Below are positions 26,494 to 35,225 of a stretch of 64,000 nucleotides of DNA, in pieces; the first letter of the stretch is position 1; every line of letters starts with the position of its first letter. The stretch covers positions 24,338-88,337 of the forward strand of contig NZ_PTXN01000018.1 in the NCBI RefSeq assembly GCF_012726345.1, given 5' to 3'. The stretch is from Marinomonas sp. UCMA 3892 (GTDB taxonomy: Bacteria; Pseudomonadota; Gammaproteobacteria; Pseudomonadales; Marinomonadaceae). The position numbers and the translations under genes are program-made. Below the pieces are notes generated by a model. It did no database searches. It was not told where the DNA came from and saw nothing but the letters and a program-made list of their open reading frames with translations.

Positions 26494-29238
26494 TTAGTTG
26501 AGCATACCTCGTAATACGTACTGCAAAATGCCGCCATGTTTGTAGTAATCCCACTCTTTTGGCGTATCAATTCGTACGTCTGCGCTAAAGCTTATTTTCA
26601 GTCCTTTACTATTGGTTGCTATTAGAGTCACTTCGTCGGTTTTATCCTGCAAGCTATTTATATCAAATTGTTCTTGTCCCGTTAAACCAAGTGATTCATA
26701 GCTTTCGCCGTCTTTAAATTGCAGCGGTAAGACACCCATGCCGATTAAGTTAGAGCGGTGGATGCGCTCATAGCTTTCTGCGATTACCGCTTTTACTCCG
26801 AGTAGCAATGAGCCTTTAGCCGCCCAGTCGCGAGATGAGCCTGTACCGTATTCTTTACCCGCTAAAATAATAAGTGGCGTATTGCTTTCATGATAGGTCA
26901 CGGCAGCATCGTAAATACTGGCTAAGTTATCAGCCGGTTGAGTGCGGGTAATGCCGCCTTCGGTGCCCGGTGCCAGTAGGTTTTTAAGTCTTACGTTAGC
27001 AAAGGTACCGCGCACCATCACTTCATGATTACCTCGACGAGAGCCATAAGAATTAAACTGTGCTTTTTCTACGCCGTGTTTTTGCAAGTATAAACCGGCT
27101 GGGGAATCAGCCTTAATTGAACCTGCTGGAGAAATATGATCTGTGGTGACAGAATCGCCCAGTTTGGCTAGACAGCGAGCACCTTTAATGCTTGGAATAC
27201 CCGGAGGATCGATGCTCATGCCATCAAAAAAGGTGGCTTTTTTGATGTAGGTTGACGCGTCGTTCCAGTCATAAAGTTTGCCATCTGGAATTTGGATTTG
27301 CTGCCAGTGGCTGTCGCCTTCGTACACGTTGGCGTAGCTTTTTGCGAACATTTCTTTAGTAACGGTTTCTTTAACCAGATCGCTTACTTCTTTGACACTT
27401 GGCCAAATGTCTTTTAGGTAAATATCGTTACCGTTCGCGTCTTGCGCAAGAGGTTCCTTGTACACATCTATATCGGTACGGCCTGCAATGGCATAGGCGA
27501 CAACGAGTGGAGGCGAGGCTAAGAAGTTCATTTTCACGTCTTGGTGAATACGTCCTTCAAAGTTTCGGTTGCCAGATAAAATAGAGCTAACGATGAGTTT
27601 GTGTTTCTGGATGGCGTCTGATATTTCACTGGCTAATGGTCCAGAGTTACCAATACAGGTGGTGCAACCATAGCCGACGAGGTTAAAGCCTAGGCTTTCT
27701 AGGTCATCCATTAATCCTGCTTTTGCTAAGTAATCTGTTACCACTTTAGATCCTGGCGCCAGTGAAGTTTTCACCCATGGTTTTACATTGATACCTAGTT
27801 GTTTTGCTTTTTTAGCGACCAAGCCTGCTGCTAGAATGACGCTTGGGTTTGAAGTGTTGGTGCAGCTGGTAATGGCTGCGATAACACAAGCACCGTCATT
27901 CAATTCAAATTCTTGTCCTTTAAATTTAACAATGCTCGCGCCTTTAATTGGTGCTTCATCTACGGACTCATCGGGGTGAATAACAGGGCCTTCACTTTCT
28001 ATACGAGCTTGTTCTTCACTGCTTTTATTTTCACGAGCCATTCGTTCGTCTTGAAAGCCTTTTAGATGATCACGGATAGTGTCACCTGCTTTATCAAGGG
28101 GTATCCTGTCTTGTGGTCTTTTAGGGCCTGCGAGGCTAGGAACAACATCATTCAATATAAGTTCAAGTTTGTCGGTATAGTTGGCTTCATCGCCATCATT
28201 GCGCCATAGACCTTGGTGCTTTGCGTATTCTTCAATGAGGTTGAGTTGCGTTTCGTCGCGATTTGTTAAACGAAGATAGTTAATGGTTTCATCATCAATA
28301 GGGAAGATGCCGCATGTTGCGCCATATTCTGGAGCCATATTGGCAATGGTTGCTCTGTCGGCAAGTGGCAAGTCAGCAAGACCATCACCGTAAAATTCGA
28401 CAAATTTACCAACGACGCCATGATTTCGTAGCATTTCAGTGATGGTAAGTACTAGATCGGTCGCCGTGGTGCCTTCCGGTAGGCGGCCACTTAGCTTAAC
28501 ACCAACAACCTGAGGGATAAGTAAGCTGATAGGTTGACCAAGCATAGCCGCTTCTGCTTCAATCCCGCCTACACCCCAACCAAGCACGCCTAAACCATTA
28601 ATCATTGTCGTGTGTGAGTCTGTTCCCACTAGAGTGTCTGGGTAAGCAAACTTCTGACCATTTTTATCATCATTAAAAACCACACGAGCCAAATACTCTA
28701 AATTTACTTGGTGAACGATACCGGTTGCTGGTGGCACAACTTTTAGGTTATTGAAGGCTGTTTGACCCCAACGTAAAAATTCGTAGCGTTCTTTGTTTCG
28801 TTCGTATTCCAGTTTGGTATTTAAATCAAATGCTGCAGCATTGCCATAACCATCTACTTGTACCGAATGGTCAATAACCAGTTCTGCAGGAGAAAGAGGG
28901 TTTATTTTTGCAGGGTCTCCGCCTAGCTTCTCCATAGCATCGCGCATGGCGGCTAAATCAACAATGGCAGGGACACCGGTAAAGTCCTGCATGACAACAC
29001 GAGCAGGGGTAAAAGCAACTTCGGATGCCGGTTTGGCTTGAGGATCCCAATTCAATAAGGCTTGGATGTCTTGTTCTTTGATATTTACGCCATCCTCGTT
29101 ACGAAGTAGATTTTCGAGTAATATTTTTAAGGAAAACGGCAGTCTTTTGGCTTTGTCGCCAAGCCCTTTTAAGGAATGAATATGAAATTGCTCGCCATTA
29201 ACAGTGATCTGTTGTTGGGTGTCGAAACTATTGTTCAT
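26494..29238 (-). CDS. acnA: Aconitate hydratase A
   Basis: TCA-cycle [4Fe-4S] enzyme interconverting citrate and isocitrate, about 914 residues (E. coli AcnA 891). The cluster-binding cysteines are in AAITSCTNTSNPS and GYGCTTCIGNSGPL. The swivel domain has AGKEYGTGSSRDWAAKGSLLLGVKAVIAESYERIHRSNLIGMGVLPLQF. ATG 29238 has GAGG 8 nt upstream and gives the normal N-terminus (NSFDTQQQITVNGEQFHIHSLKGL). A longer in-frame reading to 29355 adds 39 unfamily-like residues and is rejected. A single-gene unit ending at a strong terminator. Confidence 0.96.
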   Translation of the reverse strand: MNNSFDTQQQITVNGEQFHIHSLKGLGDKAKRLPFSLKILLENLLRNEDGVNIKEQDIQALLNWDPQAKPASEVAFTPARVVMQDFTGVPAIVDLAAMRDAMEKLGGDPAKINPLSPAELVIDHSVQVDGYGNAAAFDLNTKLEYERNKERYEFLRWGQTAFNNLKVVPPATGIVHQVNLEYLARVVFNDDKNGQKFAYPDTLVGTDSHTTMINGLGVLGWGVGGIEAEAAMLGQPISLLIPQVVGVKLSGRLPEGTTATDLVLTITEMLRNHGVVGKFVEFYGDGLADLPLADRATIANMAPEYGATCGIFPIDDETINYLRLTNRDETQLNLIEEYAKHQGLWRNDGDEANYTDKLELILNDVVPSLAGPKRPQDRIPLDKAGDTIRDHLKGFQDERMARENKSSEEQARIESEGPVIHPDESVDEAPIKGASIVKFKGQEFELNDGACVIAAITSCTNTSNPSVILAAGLVAKKAKQLGINVKPWVKTSLAPGSKVVTDYLAKAGLMDDLESLGFNLVGYGCTTCIGNSGPLASEISDAIQKHKLIVSSILSGNRNFEGRIHQDVKMNFLASPPLVVAYAIAGRTDIDVYKEPLAQDANGNDIYLKDIWPSVKEVSDLVKETVTKEMFAKSYANVYEGDSHWQQIQIPDGKLYDWNDASTYIKKATFFDGMSIDPPGIPSIKGARCLAKLGDSVTTDHISPAGSIKADSPAGLYLQKHGVEKAQFNSYGSRRGNHEVMVRGTFANVRLKNLLAPGTEGGITRTQPADNLASIYDAAVTYHESNTPLIILAGKEYGTGSSRDWAAKGSLLLGVKAVIAESYERIHRSNLIGMGVLPLQFKDGESYESLGLTGQEQFDINSLQDKTDEVTLIATNSKGLKISFSADVRIDTPKEWDYYKHGGILQYVLRGMLN

Positions 29239-29670
29239 TTTTTTTTCCTCTATAAAGTTAGACAGATATCTTGAAAAACCTCTGTAATATTGAGTGTCGT
29301 TAAGTGTGTTGTTGGTTAAGAGTGTAGCAGTACTTTTTGGCTTAGACGACCGCATGGCGTTGGTATTTTAGAACTTGACAGCTCTAAAGCCTTGTTTGGT
29401 CTGGATATTCTAGAAAAGAATCTTAATTTTTTCGCATTTAATCATTACGATGAAAGTGAAATCAAAATCATTTAATTGGCTTGCTGTAAGCACAAATGCG
29501 TTGATTTTAATGATAAAGAAAAGCATGAAAATAGGTGTTTGAAAGGTATGGAGCTATTAAATGAGGTTTAAAAACGTATTTTAGTCTTAGTCTCGTTTAA
29601 GGTTGTTAAACTTAAGTTGATTCGTTACGGTTCTATCATGATATTTCTCAAGCTAATAACAGGAGTAAAA
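29239..29670. other. Intergenic region between acnA and the YrhK-like gene
   Basis: 432 nt between divergent genes, AT-rich. It should hold both promoters. I see no clear operator, riboswitch or RNA gene in it. Confidence 0.5.
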
Positions 29671-29946
29671 GTGATAAAAGCGAATGGTAGAGAGTTAGAT
29701 ATAGACATTGGTAACCAACATATTGTTGTTCAACGTCGATACGAAGCACTTGGTGCTTTCAATGACCTTATGATTGCTGTTTGGTTTTTGATAGGAAGTT
29801 TCTTTTTTCTTAATGATTCATTGGTCGAAAGTGGTACTTGGTTATTCGTTGTTGGTAGTGCGCAGCTTATTATTAAGCCTATTATTAAATTAATAAGCTT
29901 GGTGCATATTGGGATTCTTCATAACATTTCGTTAAAGCAATGCTAG
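29671..29946 (+). CDS. YrhK-like small membrane protein
   Basis: Small two-helix membrane protein resembling the YrhK domain family: IVVQRRYEALGAFNDLMIAVWFLIGSFFFLNDSLVESGTWLFVVGSAQLIIKPIIKLISLVHI, with hydrophobic segments at about residues 35-56 and 65-82. Function unknown. GTG 29671 with AGGAG 5 nt upstream is chosen, giving 91 residues that begin with the expected hydrophilic N-terminus. An ATG at 29638 and TTG at 29617 would add poorly supported hydrophobic residues. It stands alone, divergent from acnA and converging on the LuxR-type gene. Confidence 0.65.
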   Translation: MIKANGRELDIDIGNQHIVVQRRYEALGAFNDLMIAVWFLIGSFFFLNDSLVESGTWLFVVGSAQLIIKPIIKLISLVHIGILHNISLKQC

Positions 29947-30027
29947 ATGTTTTTCAGCGTATAAAAGACTTGAATAAATTTGCGAGGTTGAAGTGACGAC
30001 AAAAACTTTCTGATTTAAAAATAGGCC

Positions 30028-31152
30028 TTAAGATACAATGTTGAATGAGCTTATGATCAGAGTGCGAACTAGATCGGTTTGTGAGTTTACCTGTACTTTA
30101 TTAAATACATTTTTTAGCTGGCTTCTAACTGTTTGAATGCTAGCGCCTTTAGAATCAGCATAGTTTTGTAAAGATAAACCGTTTGTGAGGGCTAAGGCTA
30201 GTTGGGCTTCTGAAGTCGTCAGGTTATATACTTCTTTTAGCACTTCCAGTGACATATGAGAGCAAAGGTCAGGATGAGAAATATACATCAAAGCAAAATT
30301 TGATGTTTGGTTTTTATCTCTTAGGATATCTAAGTCCTGCACTCTTGAGTTGGTAATCGTTATGGATAACGGTGTCATACTGTTGTTATTTTCTAATTGC
30401 AACGAAGTTGCTGAAATCTGGCCGTCAAGAATATTTTGTACTTTTGATTTAAGAGCTTTTTGGGATGATATCTTGTCAGTGAATAATTGTTTATCTTTTA
30501 TATGAAGGCCAAATACATTATTAACTAAAGATGTTGCTAAGTCGTTGATGAAATGAACCTTCAGATCAGTATCGATTGCAATTAAGCCAAGTGGAACTTT
30601 AGCTAATGCACTGCTAAGCACTTCTTCTTTTTCATACAGTTTTTCAAGGATGTCAGAGAAATCAAACACTCTACGAAAATGAGGGTAAAGTCGAGCTAAT
30701 ACCTCTAATTCCTTATCATTAAATTGTTTTTGATCCATCCCTCTATGAATGCCAATACCAACGAAGTATTCCGTATTGTTACAAATATTTAAAGCGCTTA
30801 TGTAGCCGACATTATTAGGTAAAAGTAATTTTTTATAAAACTCTGGATGATCAATTTTTGATATTTTATGATCGATTGCCCCAAGAGCAGTCCCTTCAGG
30901 TAAAACTTTCATGATGGTACCTGTTGCACCATGTACGCCCAATTTCTCTTGATATTCAGGAGAAAAATCACTCGGTACACCATAACTTCCCAAGACTCGA
31001 TAAACATTTTTATTAAACTTAATAAAAAACAGTCCAGCACTTTTGGCTTTAATTGTTTCGCAGAGTTTTTCTAAGACACTGTCCCAGTCTCTGTGCTCAA
31101 AGCCACGCTCATAGATCATATCGACTAAATCCAAAATAGAGTTTTCTTTCAT
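30028..31152 (-). CDS. LuxR-type HTH transcriptional regulator
   Basis: 374-residue regulator with a C-terminal LuxR/GerE-type HTH (about 312-370: YNLTTSEAQLALALTNGLSLQNYADSKGASIQTVRSQLKNVFNKVQVNSQTDLVR). Ahead of it lies a PAS-like segment around 180-290 (AKVPLGLIAIDTDLKVHFINDLA). The N-terminal 170 residues may be a GAF-like sensor. No receiver domain is visible, so it probably senses a ligand directly. It is divergent from the ankyrin lipoprotein gene, with a small dyad (31194-31211) between them, so autoregulation and control of that operon are plausible. AGGA lies 10 nt before the ATG. Confidence 0.82.
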   Translation of the reverse strand: MKENSILDLVDMIYERGFEHRDWDSVLEKLCETIKAKSAGLFFIKFNKNVYRVLGSYGVPSDFSPEYQEKLGVHGATGTIMKVLPEGTALGAIDHKISKIDHPEFYKKLLLPNNVGYISALNICNNTEYFVGIGIHRGMDQKQFNDKELEVLARLYPHFRRVFDFSDILEKLYEKEEVLSSALAKVPLGLIAIDTDLKVHFINDLATSLVNNVFGLHIKDKQLFTDKISSQKALKSKVQNILDGQISATSLQLENNNSMTPLSITITNSRVQDLDILRDKNQTSNFALMYISHPDLCSHMSLEVLKEVYNLTTSEAQLALALTNGLSLQNYADSKGASIQTVRSQLKNVFNKVQVNSQTDLVRTLIISSFNIVS

Positions 31153-31193
31153 ATCGAGATGTTCCTAAGAAGCGGGAGGATACAAGTCTGAAT

Positions 31194-31211
31194 ATACCCC
31201 ATATAGGGTAT
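31194..31211. promoter_or_regulatory. Dyad between LuxR-type regulator and ankyrin lipoprotein gene
   Basis: ATACCC-N6-GGGTAT, a 6+6 perfect inverted repeat 42 bp before the regulator start and 119 bp before the lipoprotein start. Its position suits an operator for the adjacent regulator; no experimental consensus is known to me. Confidence 0.4.
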
Positions 31212-31329
31212 GACCAATATAAGGTTGATGTTTATATTTGTAAGTAAAGCATTTTATTGTATTTTCCTTAGAGTTTTCTTAGTGTTTTTAAATGATGTGG
31301 ATTTAAGTCAGTAGATATATGAGGTTTAC

Positions 31330-32868
31330 ATGATCAGAAATTGGCAGTTATGGATAAAAATTTTACTTCTTTGTGTTGTCGTATCTGGGTGTTCATCTAG
31401 AAAACCTTATGTAGCACCTGTTGAATCATTTTCTATATTAAAAAATACGGTTATATCCGGAGATAAAGTCGCCTTTGATAATGAGTTATCTAGATTATTG
31501 TCGACCGTGGGTGTGTCTGGAATACAAGCGGGGGCAGTCGGAGAAGCGATAGATAAGAATCGTATTGCTATGCTTACCGCCATGTTAGCGGCTGGTGTTG
31601 ATCCTAATGGTCGTTTGATTAATGGTGCAAGTTTTTTATGGGAAGCATCTAAAGTTGGTAATGTAGAAGCTATTCAACTATTGATTGCAGCAGGCGCAGA
31701 CGTTGAATATAAAACCAAGATAATGAGTAATATTGGGTCTGGTATTGACGCCAATTCACCATTATTGATTGCTGCTGAACGAGGTCGTACGTTTGCGATG
31801 GCGGACTTACTTGCAGCGGGTGCAAATCCAAATGTTGTAACAACGGGAAGTTCTACTTCATCGCGCAAATCCCCATTACATCGAATTTTTTCGCACTACA
31901 ACAAGTCCGATCCTATTTTGCAGATGGAAATATTATTAGCTGCTGGAGCGAATATAGATTATAGCGATGATAATGGTATGACAGCATTGATGCATGCAGC
32001 TCAATTCTGCAACGCCGATGCGATTAGTTATTTACTTTCTCACGGTGCGGATGCCTATTCCCCAAGAATTGGAAAATACAGCACATTAGATTATGCAATA
32101 AATAAATGTGGTGAGGGTTCAAGAGCAGCTAACTTGATTCGTCAGGGTGGCGGTACTCTTAATAAAAGTGCTAACGACGATGATGGACTATTTGGCAAAG
32201 TATTTGCGACAGCAGTGATTGGCGGTATGGCAGTCTCATCAGGTATATCAGCTAACGATGCGGCTCAGGTGATGACAGCCACAACAAAAGATATTTGGAG
32301 CCAAGATGGTGGGAAAAATAATCTTGCTGCACTTAAAGAATCTTTAGCTCAAACGTCCCAGATATCAGATCCAGCTAAGCGTTCCGTTGTTGAGCGACGC
32401 ATCTATGCCCCCAATCTTTTAATGGCTAATAAAGAAGCGCTTCAAGTGGTTCGAAATAAGCAAATGAAGCAAGCTGGTAGCTCAGTGGCTGATGATGATT
32501 CATGTCAATCCATGAACGCAAATATTCAAGCTATTAAGAGTAGTACTGATCCTAGTTTACAAGCCTCTTACGAGCATCTAAAAAATGCATATGATGAAAG
32601 TTGTCGTCCAGCTGGTAATGGTTCTGCAGCATCTGTCAAAGAAAATTATTTCGATGTCGTCGGAAAAGGGGAGTTGGCTAGCTGTGGAAAAAGTAACGAA
32701 GATCAAGTCGAATTATTTTGTTTGAATGCAAAAACTTATTATCTTGAATACAGCAAGCAAGTAGGAAAATCTGCACCAAAAGCAACGATTGATAGCTTTT
32801 ATAAAGCACATGAAAGTAGCGCTGCATTGTATATTAAATTATTAGATAGACTGAAGGTTAATAAATGA
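31330..32868 (+). CDS. Ankyrin-repeat lipoprotein
   Basis: 512-residue exported protein with a lipoprotein signal peptide (hydrophobic stretch 8-19, lipobox VSGC, Cys21). Ankyrin-like repeats extend over about residues 60-270 (for example MLTAMLAAGVDPNGRLINGASFLWEASKVGNVEAIQLLIAAGADV, LLIAAERGRTFAMADLLAAGANPN, LMHAAQFCNADAISYLLSHGADAYSP). A different, Cys-containing helical C-terminal region (about 275-512) has no family I recognise. Ankyrin repeats imply protein binding, here at the membrane on the periplasmic side. It is followed after 34 nt by the PhoD-like gene, probably one operon. GAGG sits 5 nt before the ATG. Confidence 0.8.
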   Translation: MIRNWQLWIKILLLCVVVSGCSSRKPYVAPVESFSILKNTVISGDKVAFDNELSRLLSTVGVSGIQAGAVGEAIDKNRIAMLTAMLAAGVDPNGRLINGASFLWEASKVGNVEAIQLLIAAGADVEYKTKIMSNIGSGIDANSPLLIAAERGRTFAMADLLAAGANPNVVTTGSSTSSRKSPLHRIFSHYNKSDPILQMEILLAAGANIDYSDDNGMTALMHAAQFCNADAISYLLSHGADAYSPRIGKYSTLDYAINKCGEGSRAANLIRQGGGTLNKSANDDDGLFGKVFATAVIGGMAVSSGISANDAAQVMTATTKDIWSQDGGKNNLAALKESLAQTSQISDPAKRSVVERRIYAPNLLMANKEALQVVRNKQMKQAGSSVADDDSCQSMNANIQAIKSSTDPSLQASYEHLKNAYDESCRPAGNGSAASVKENYFDVVGKGELASCGKSNEDQVELFCLNAKTYYLEYSKQVGKSAPKATIDSFYKAHESSAALYIKLLDRLKVNK

Positions 32869-32902
32869 ATTTGAACTAATTTGAAAAAAAGGGAGATTTA
32901 TT

Positions 32903-34753
32903 ATGGCAATTACCTGCGGGCCAATGGTTAGGCATACAACTCGTGAAAAAATTAATATATGGCAAGTTTTAGATCATGAGTTTAATGAGATAAATCTCGC
33001 TGTTTATTCATCATTACAGAGCTTTGATAATATTGCTTCTGAGGTGTCAAGTCGTGTTGTGCAGCTTGGTTCGTCCTGTTTTGCTGTAATGTTATCTGCC
33101 ACCATTGCACCATCAGACTCTAATGAAGTTATTTATTATGATGTCATTGTTGATGGTGATGGCTTGGTGGAAACTGGGCTTAATAAACTGGTTTGTTTAG
33201 AGGGAGAAAAACTGCCAAGTGTGATGATACCCAAGCAACATCGTTATCTTTATCAAGCGTCTTGCCGTAAACCTCATGATAAACAAGGTATTGATCATTT
33301 GGCTGAAATAGCTGATTTACTCAAAGATACTTTAGGCAAAGAGACAAGACCTAGTCAGCTGTATCTTACTGGCGATCAAATTTATGCGGATGATGTGTCA
33401 CCGATATTGCTGCAATCCTTTCAAGATGTTCGAGAGGCTTTAGGTCTGTCCCATGAAATGATGTATACCGATAAAAATGACTCTTTTGATCCAGATAAAA
33501 TGCATTTAGATGGTCGGTGGCGTAAGGCTAAACGAAAATTTGGTTTTACTTCAGGAGAGAAAAGATCCCATCTTTTTAGTTTTGCTGAATACTTTTGCAT
33601 GTATTTATTCAGTTTTGGTGCCAGTTTACCTAATCAAAGATTTGCCAAATATAAGGCGCTACAGCCAAGACTGACATCGCTACGACGTAAAGATGATAGG
33701 GAATATCATTATAGTTCTATGCGATATGAAAATGAAAAAGTAGTTTTGGAACGATTCGCGCAAACGGCAACGAGTCAAGTTCGTAAAGCGTTGGCTAACA
33801 TTAGTGTGTATATGATGTTTGATGATCATGACGTGACGGATGATTGGAATTTAACAGAGGAAAATAAGCATAATCTTTCTAGCAGTTGGCTGGGTAAACA
33901 GGTTTATGTTAATGCTTTGTCCGCCTACATTGTTTGTCAGCATTGGGGGAATCAGCCTGATGATTTTAGTCCAGCAATGCAGCAAAATATCGCGGCTTTA
34001 GCAAAGCATCCTACTCAGGAAAATCATAAACCCTTAGAGGTGCTATTTAGTAAGTATTGGGGGTATTTATTAGAGCAAACACCACCAACACTGGTATTGG
34101 ATACTCGGACCCAGCGAGTTTATGACGGTGATAACCTTGAGCTGATGTCTGGGCAACAGCTTAATGCTCTAGGCGAAAAACTTGCTCTTTTGTCAAAAAC
34201 TTCCACGTTAATACTGGTTTCTCCTACGCCAATGTATGGTTTTAATGCTATTGAGGCTGCTCAACTTAGTCCGCTATTAACAAAGCTTAAGGCTTTTTCT
34301 GATAGGGAGCCGTGGATTGCGAGTAAGAAAGCGCTTAAGAATTTACAGAATGCTTTGTTGAGAACGCCAGACATAAAACATGTCATTATTTTTAGTGGTG
34401 ATGTGCATTACGGCTTTCTACGCAGGCAGCATTTAGCCGCTCAAGGTGTAACATTTTGGCAATTTTGTAGTAGTGCTGCCTGTAATTCACCTGTTGGTGG
34501 TAATGTCGGCTTGTCTTTGGCTTCTGCTATGGCGAAGCATTTTTACCATGATGACACAAAATATCTAATGCCGAATGGTAAAAGACCCCATTTTTTAACG
34601 TCAGATAAAAATATTGGTGCTTTGGAATTAGATATCGTGAATATGGCACTTGTTCCTGCTAAAGCAACGCTTCATTGCTGCTCCGCTTCCGGTGAGATTT
34701 ATGAGAAACGCTATGATTTGCGCTTAAATAAATATCGCGAATATCCATCGTAG
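32903..34753 (+). CDS. PhoD-like metallophosphatase
   Basis: 616-residue protein of the alkaline phosphatase D / PhoD-like metallophosphatase superfamily. Metal-site motifs are in order: YLTGDQIYADD near residue 157, MMFDDHDVTDDWN near 307 and IIFSGDVHYGFLRR near 497. There is no Sec or Tat signal peptide, unlike classical PhoD, so this member is probably cytoplasmic; its N-terminal domain of about 130 residues replaces the usual Fn3-like domain. Such proteins cleave phosphodiesters or phosphomonoesters. Co-directional with the ankyrin lipoprotein 34 nt upstream; a functional link is suggested only by position. Confidence 0.82.
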   Translation: MAITCGPMVRHTTREKINIWQVLDHEFNEINLAVYSSLQSFDNIASEVSSRVVQLGSSCFAVMLSATIAPSDSNEVIYYDVIVDGDGLVETGLNKLVCLEGEKLPSVMIPKQHRYLYQASCRKPHDKQGIDHLAEIADLLKDTLGKETRPSQLYLTGDQIYADDVSPILLQSFQDVREALGLSHEMMYTDKNDSFDPDKMHLDGRWRKAKRKFGFTSGEKRSHLFSFAEYFCMYLFSFGASLPNQRFAKYKALQPRLTSLRRKDDREYHYSSMRYENEKVVLERFAQTATSQVRKALANISVYMMFDDHDVTDDWNLTEENKHNLSSSWLGKQVYVNALSAYIVCQHWGNQPDDFSPAMQQNIAALAKHPTQENHKPLEVLFSKYWGYLLEQTPPTLVLDTRTQRVYDGDNLELMSGQQLNALGEKLALLSKTSTLILVSPTPMYGFNAIEAAQLSPLLTKLKAFSDREPWIASKKALKNLQNALLRTPDIKHVIIFSGDVHYGFLRRQHLAAQGVTFWQFCSSAACNSPVGGNVGLSLASAMAKHFYHDDTKYLMPNGKRPHFLTSDKNIGALELDIVNMALVPAKATLHCCSASGEIYEKRYDLRLNKYREYPS

Positions 34754-35225
34754 GCGTTTGTTGTTGGCCTCCTTGTTTCAGGGTACCTGGTGAACAAGGT
34801 GGATGCTGCGATCGTACATGTTCTTAAACCTGAGGTATTGTTTACTCCTATGGTTGGCTTTCGAGTGCTATCAACCATTGGCTCAATAGCTTTGGCTCTT
34901 GTACTGGCATCGTCAATACGGTTTTACTCTCATACTTGTGTGCAGTCGGTTAATAAAGCATCTGACGTTATGAAAAATAAGGTTAAAAGTGAATGTAAAC
35001 GTATCATTTTGATTCTAGACAAAAATGCTTAGTTTTGAGCTTGCTCATTATTCAAATAGGGCTTTCATTTGCTTATTTTTTTTGAACCATAACAATTATC
35101 TTAGTAATTAACTCCATATTCAGGTTTTTCTTTTAGGCTCCCATCTATCGTATCGGTTATTATTTCTTTCATAGAAAAACGACATCATTAGCTTTTTAAA
35201 GCGCATCAAGTGGAAAATATATCAA
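34754..35225. other. Intergenic stretch after the PhoD-like gene
   Basis: It holds an imperfect hairpin at 34771-34799 (CCTTGTT arm, AACAAGG arm, inner CAGG/CCTG) that may end the PhoD-like transcript. It also holds a doubtful 80-codon frame (34790-35032). Otherwise AT-rich, and nothing else is recognisable. Confidence 0.45.
34790..35032 (+). CDS. Doubtful small ORF, one possible membrane segment
   Basis: 80-codon frame opening on GTG inside the hairpin described for this stretch, without a good ribosome site. The translation has one possible transmembrane segment (about residues 24-48, GFRVLSTIGSIALALVLASSIRFY) and a basic C-terminal tail. I recognise no family. It could be a chance frame or the remnant of a membrane protein. 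Confidence 0.2.
   Translation: MNKVDAAIVHVLKPEVLFTPMVGFRVLSTIGSIALALVLASSIRFYSHTCVQSVNKASDVMKNKVKSECKRIILILDKNA

Noticed and set aside
29239..29355. 39 extra N-terminal codons for aconitase
   Set aside because: ATG 29238 has a good ribosome site and gives the normal family N-terminus; the extra residues resemble no aconitase.
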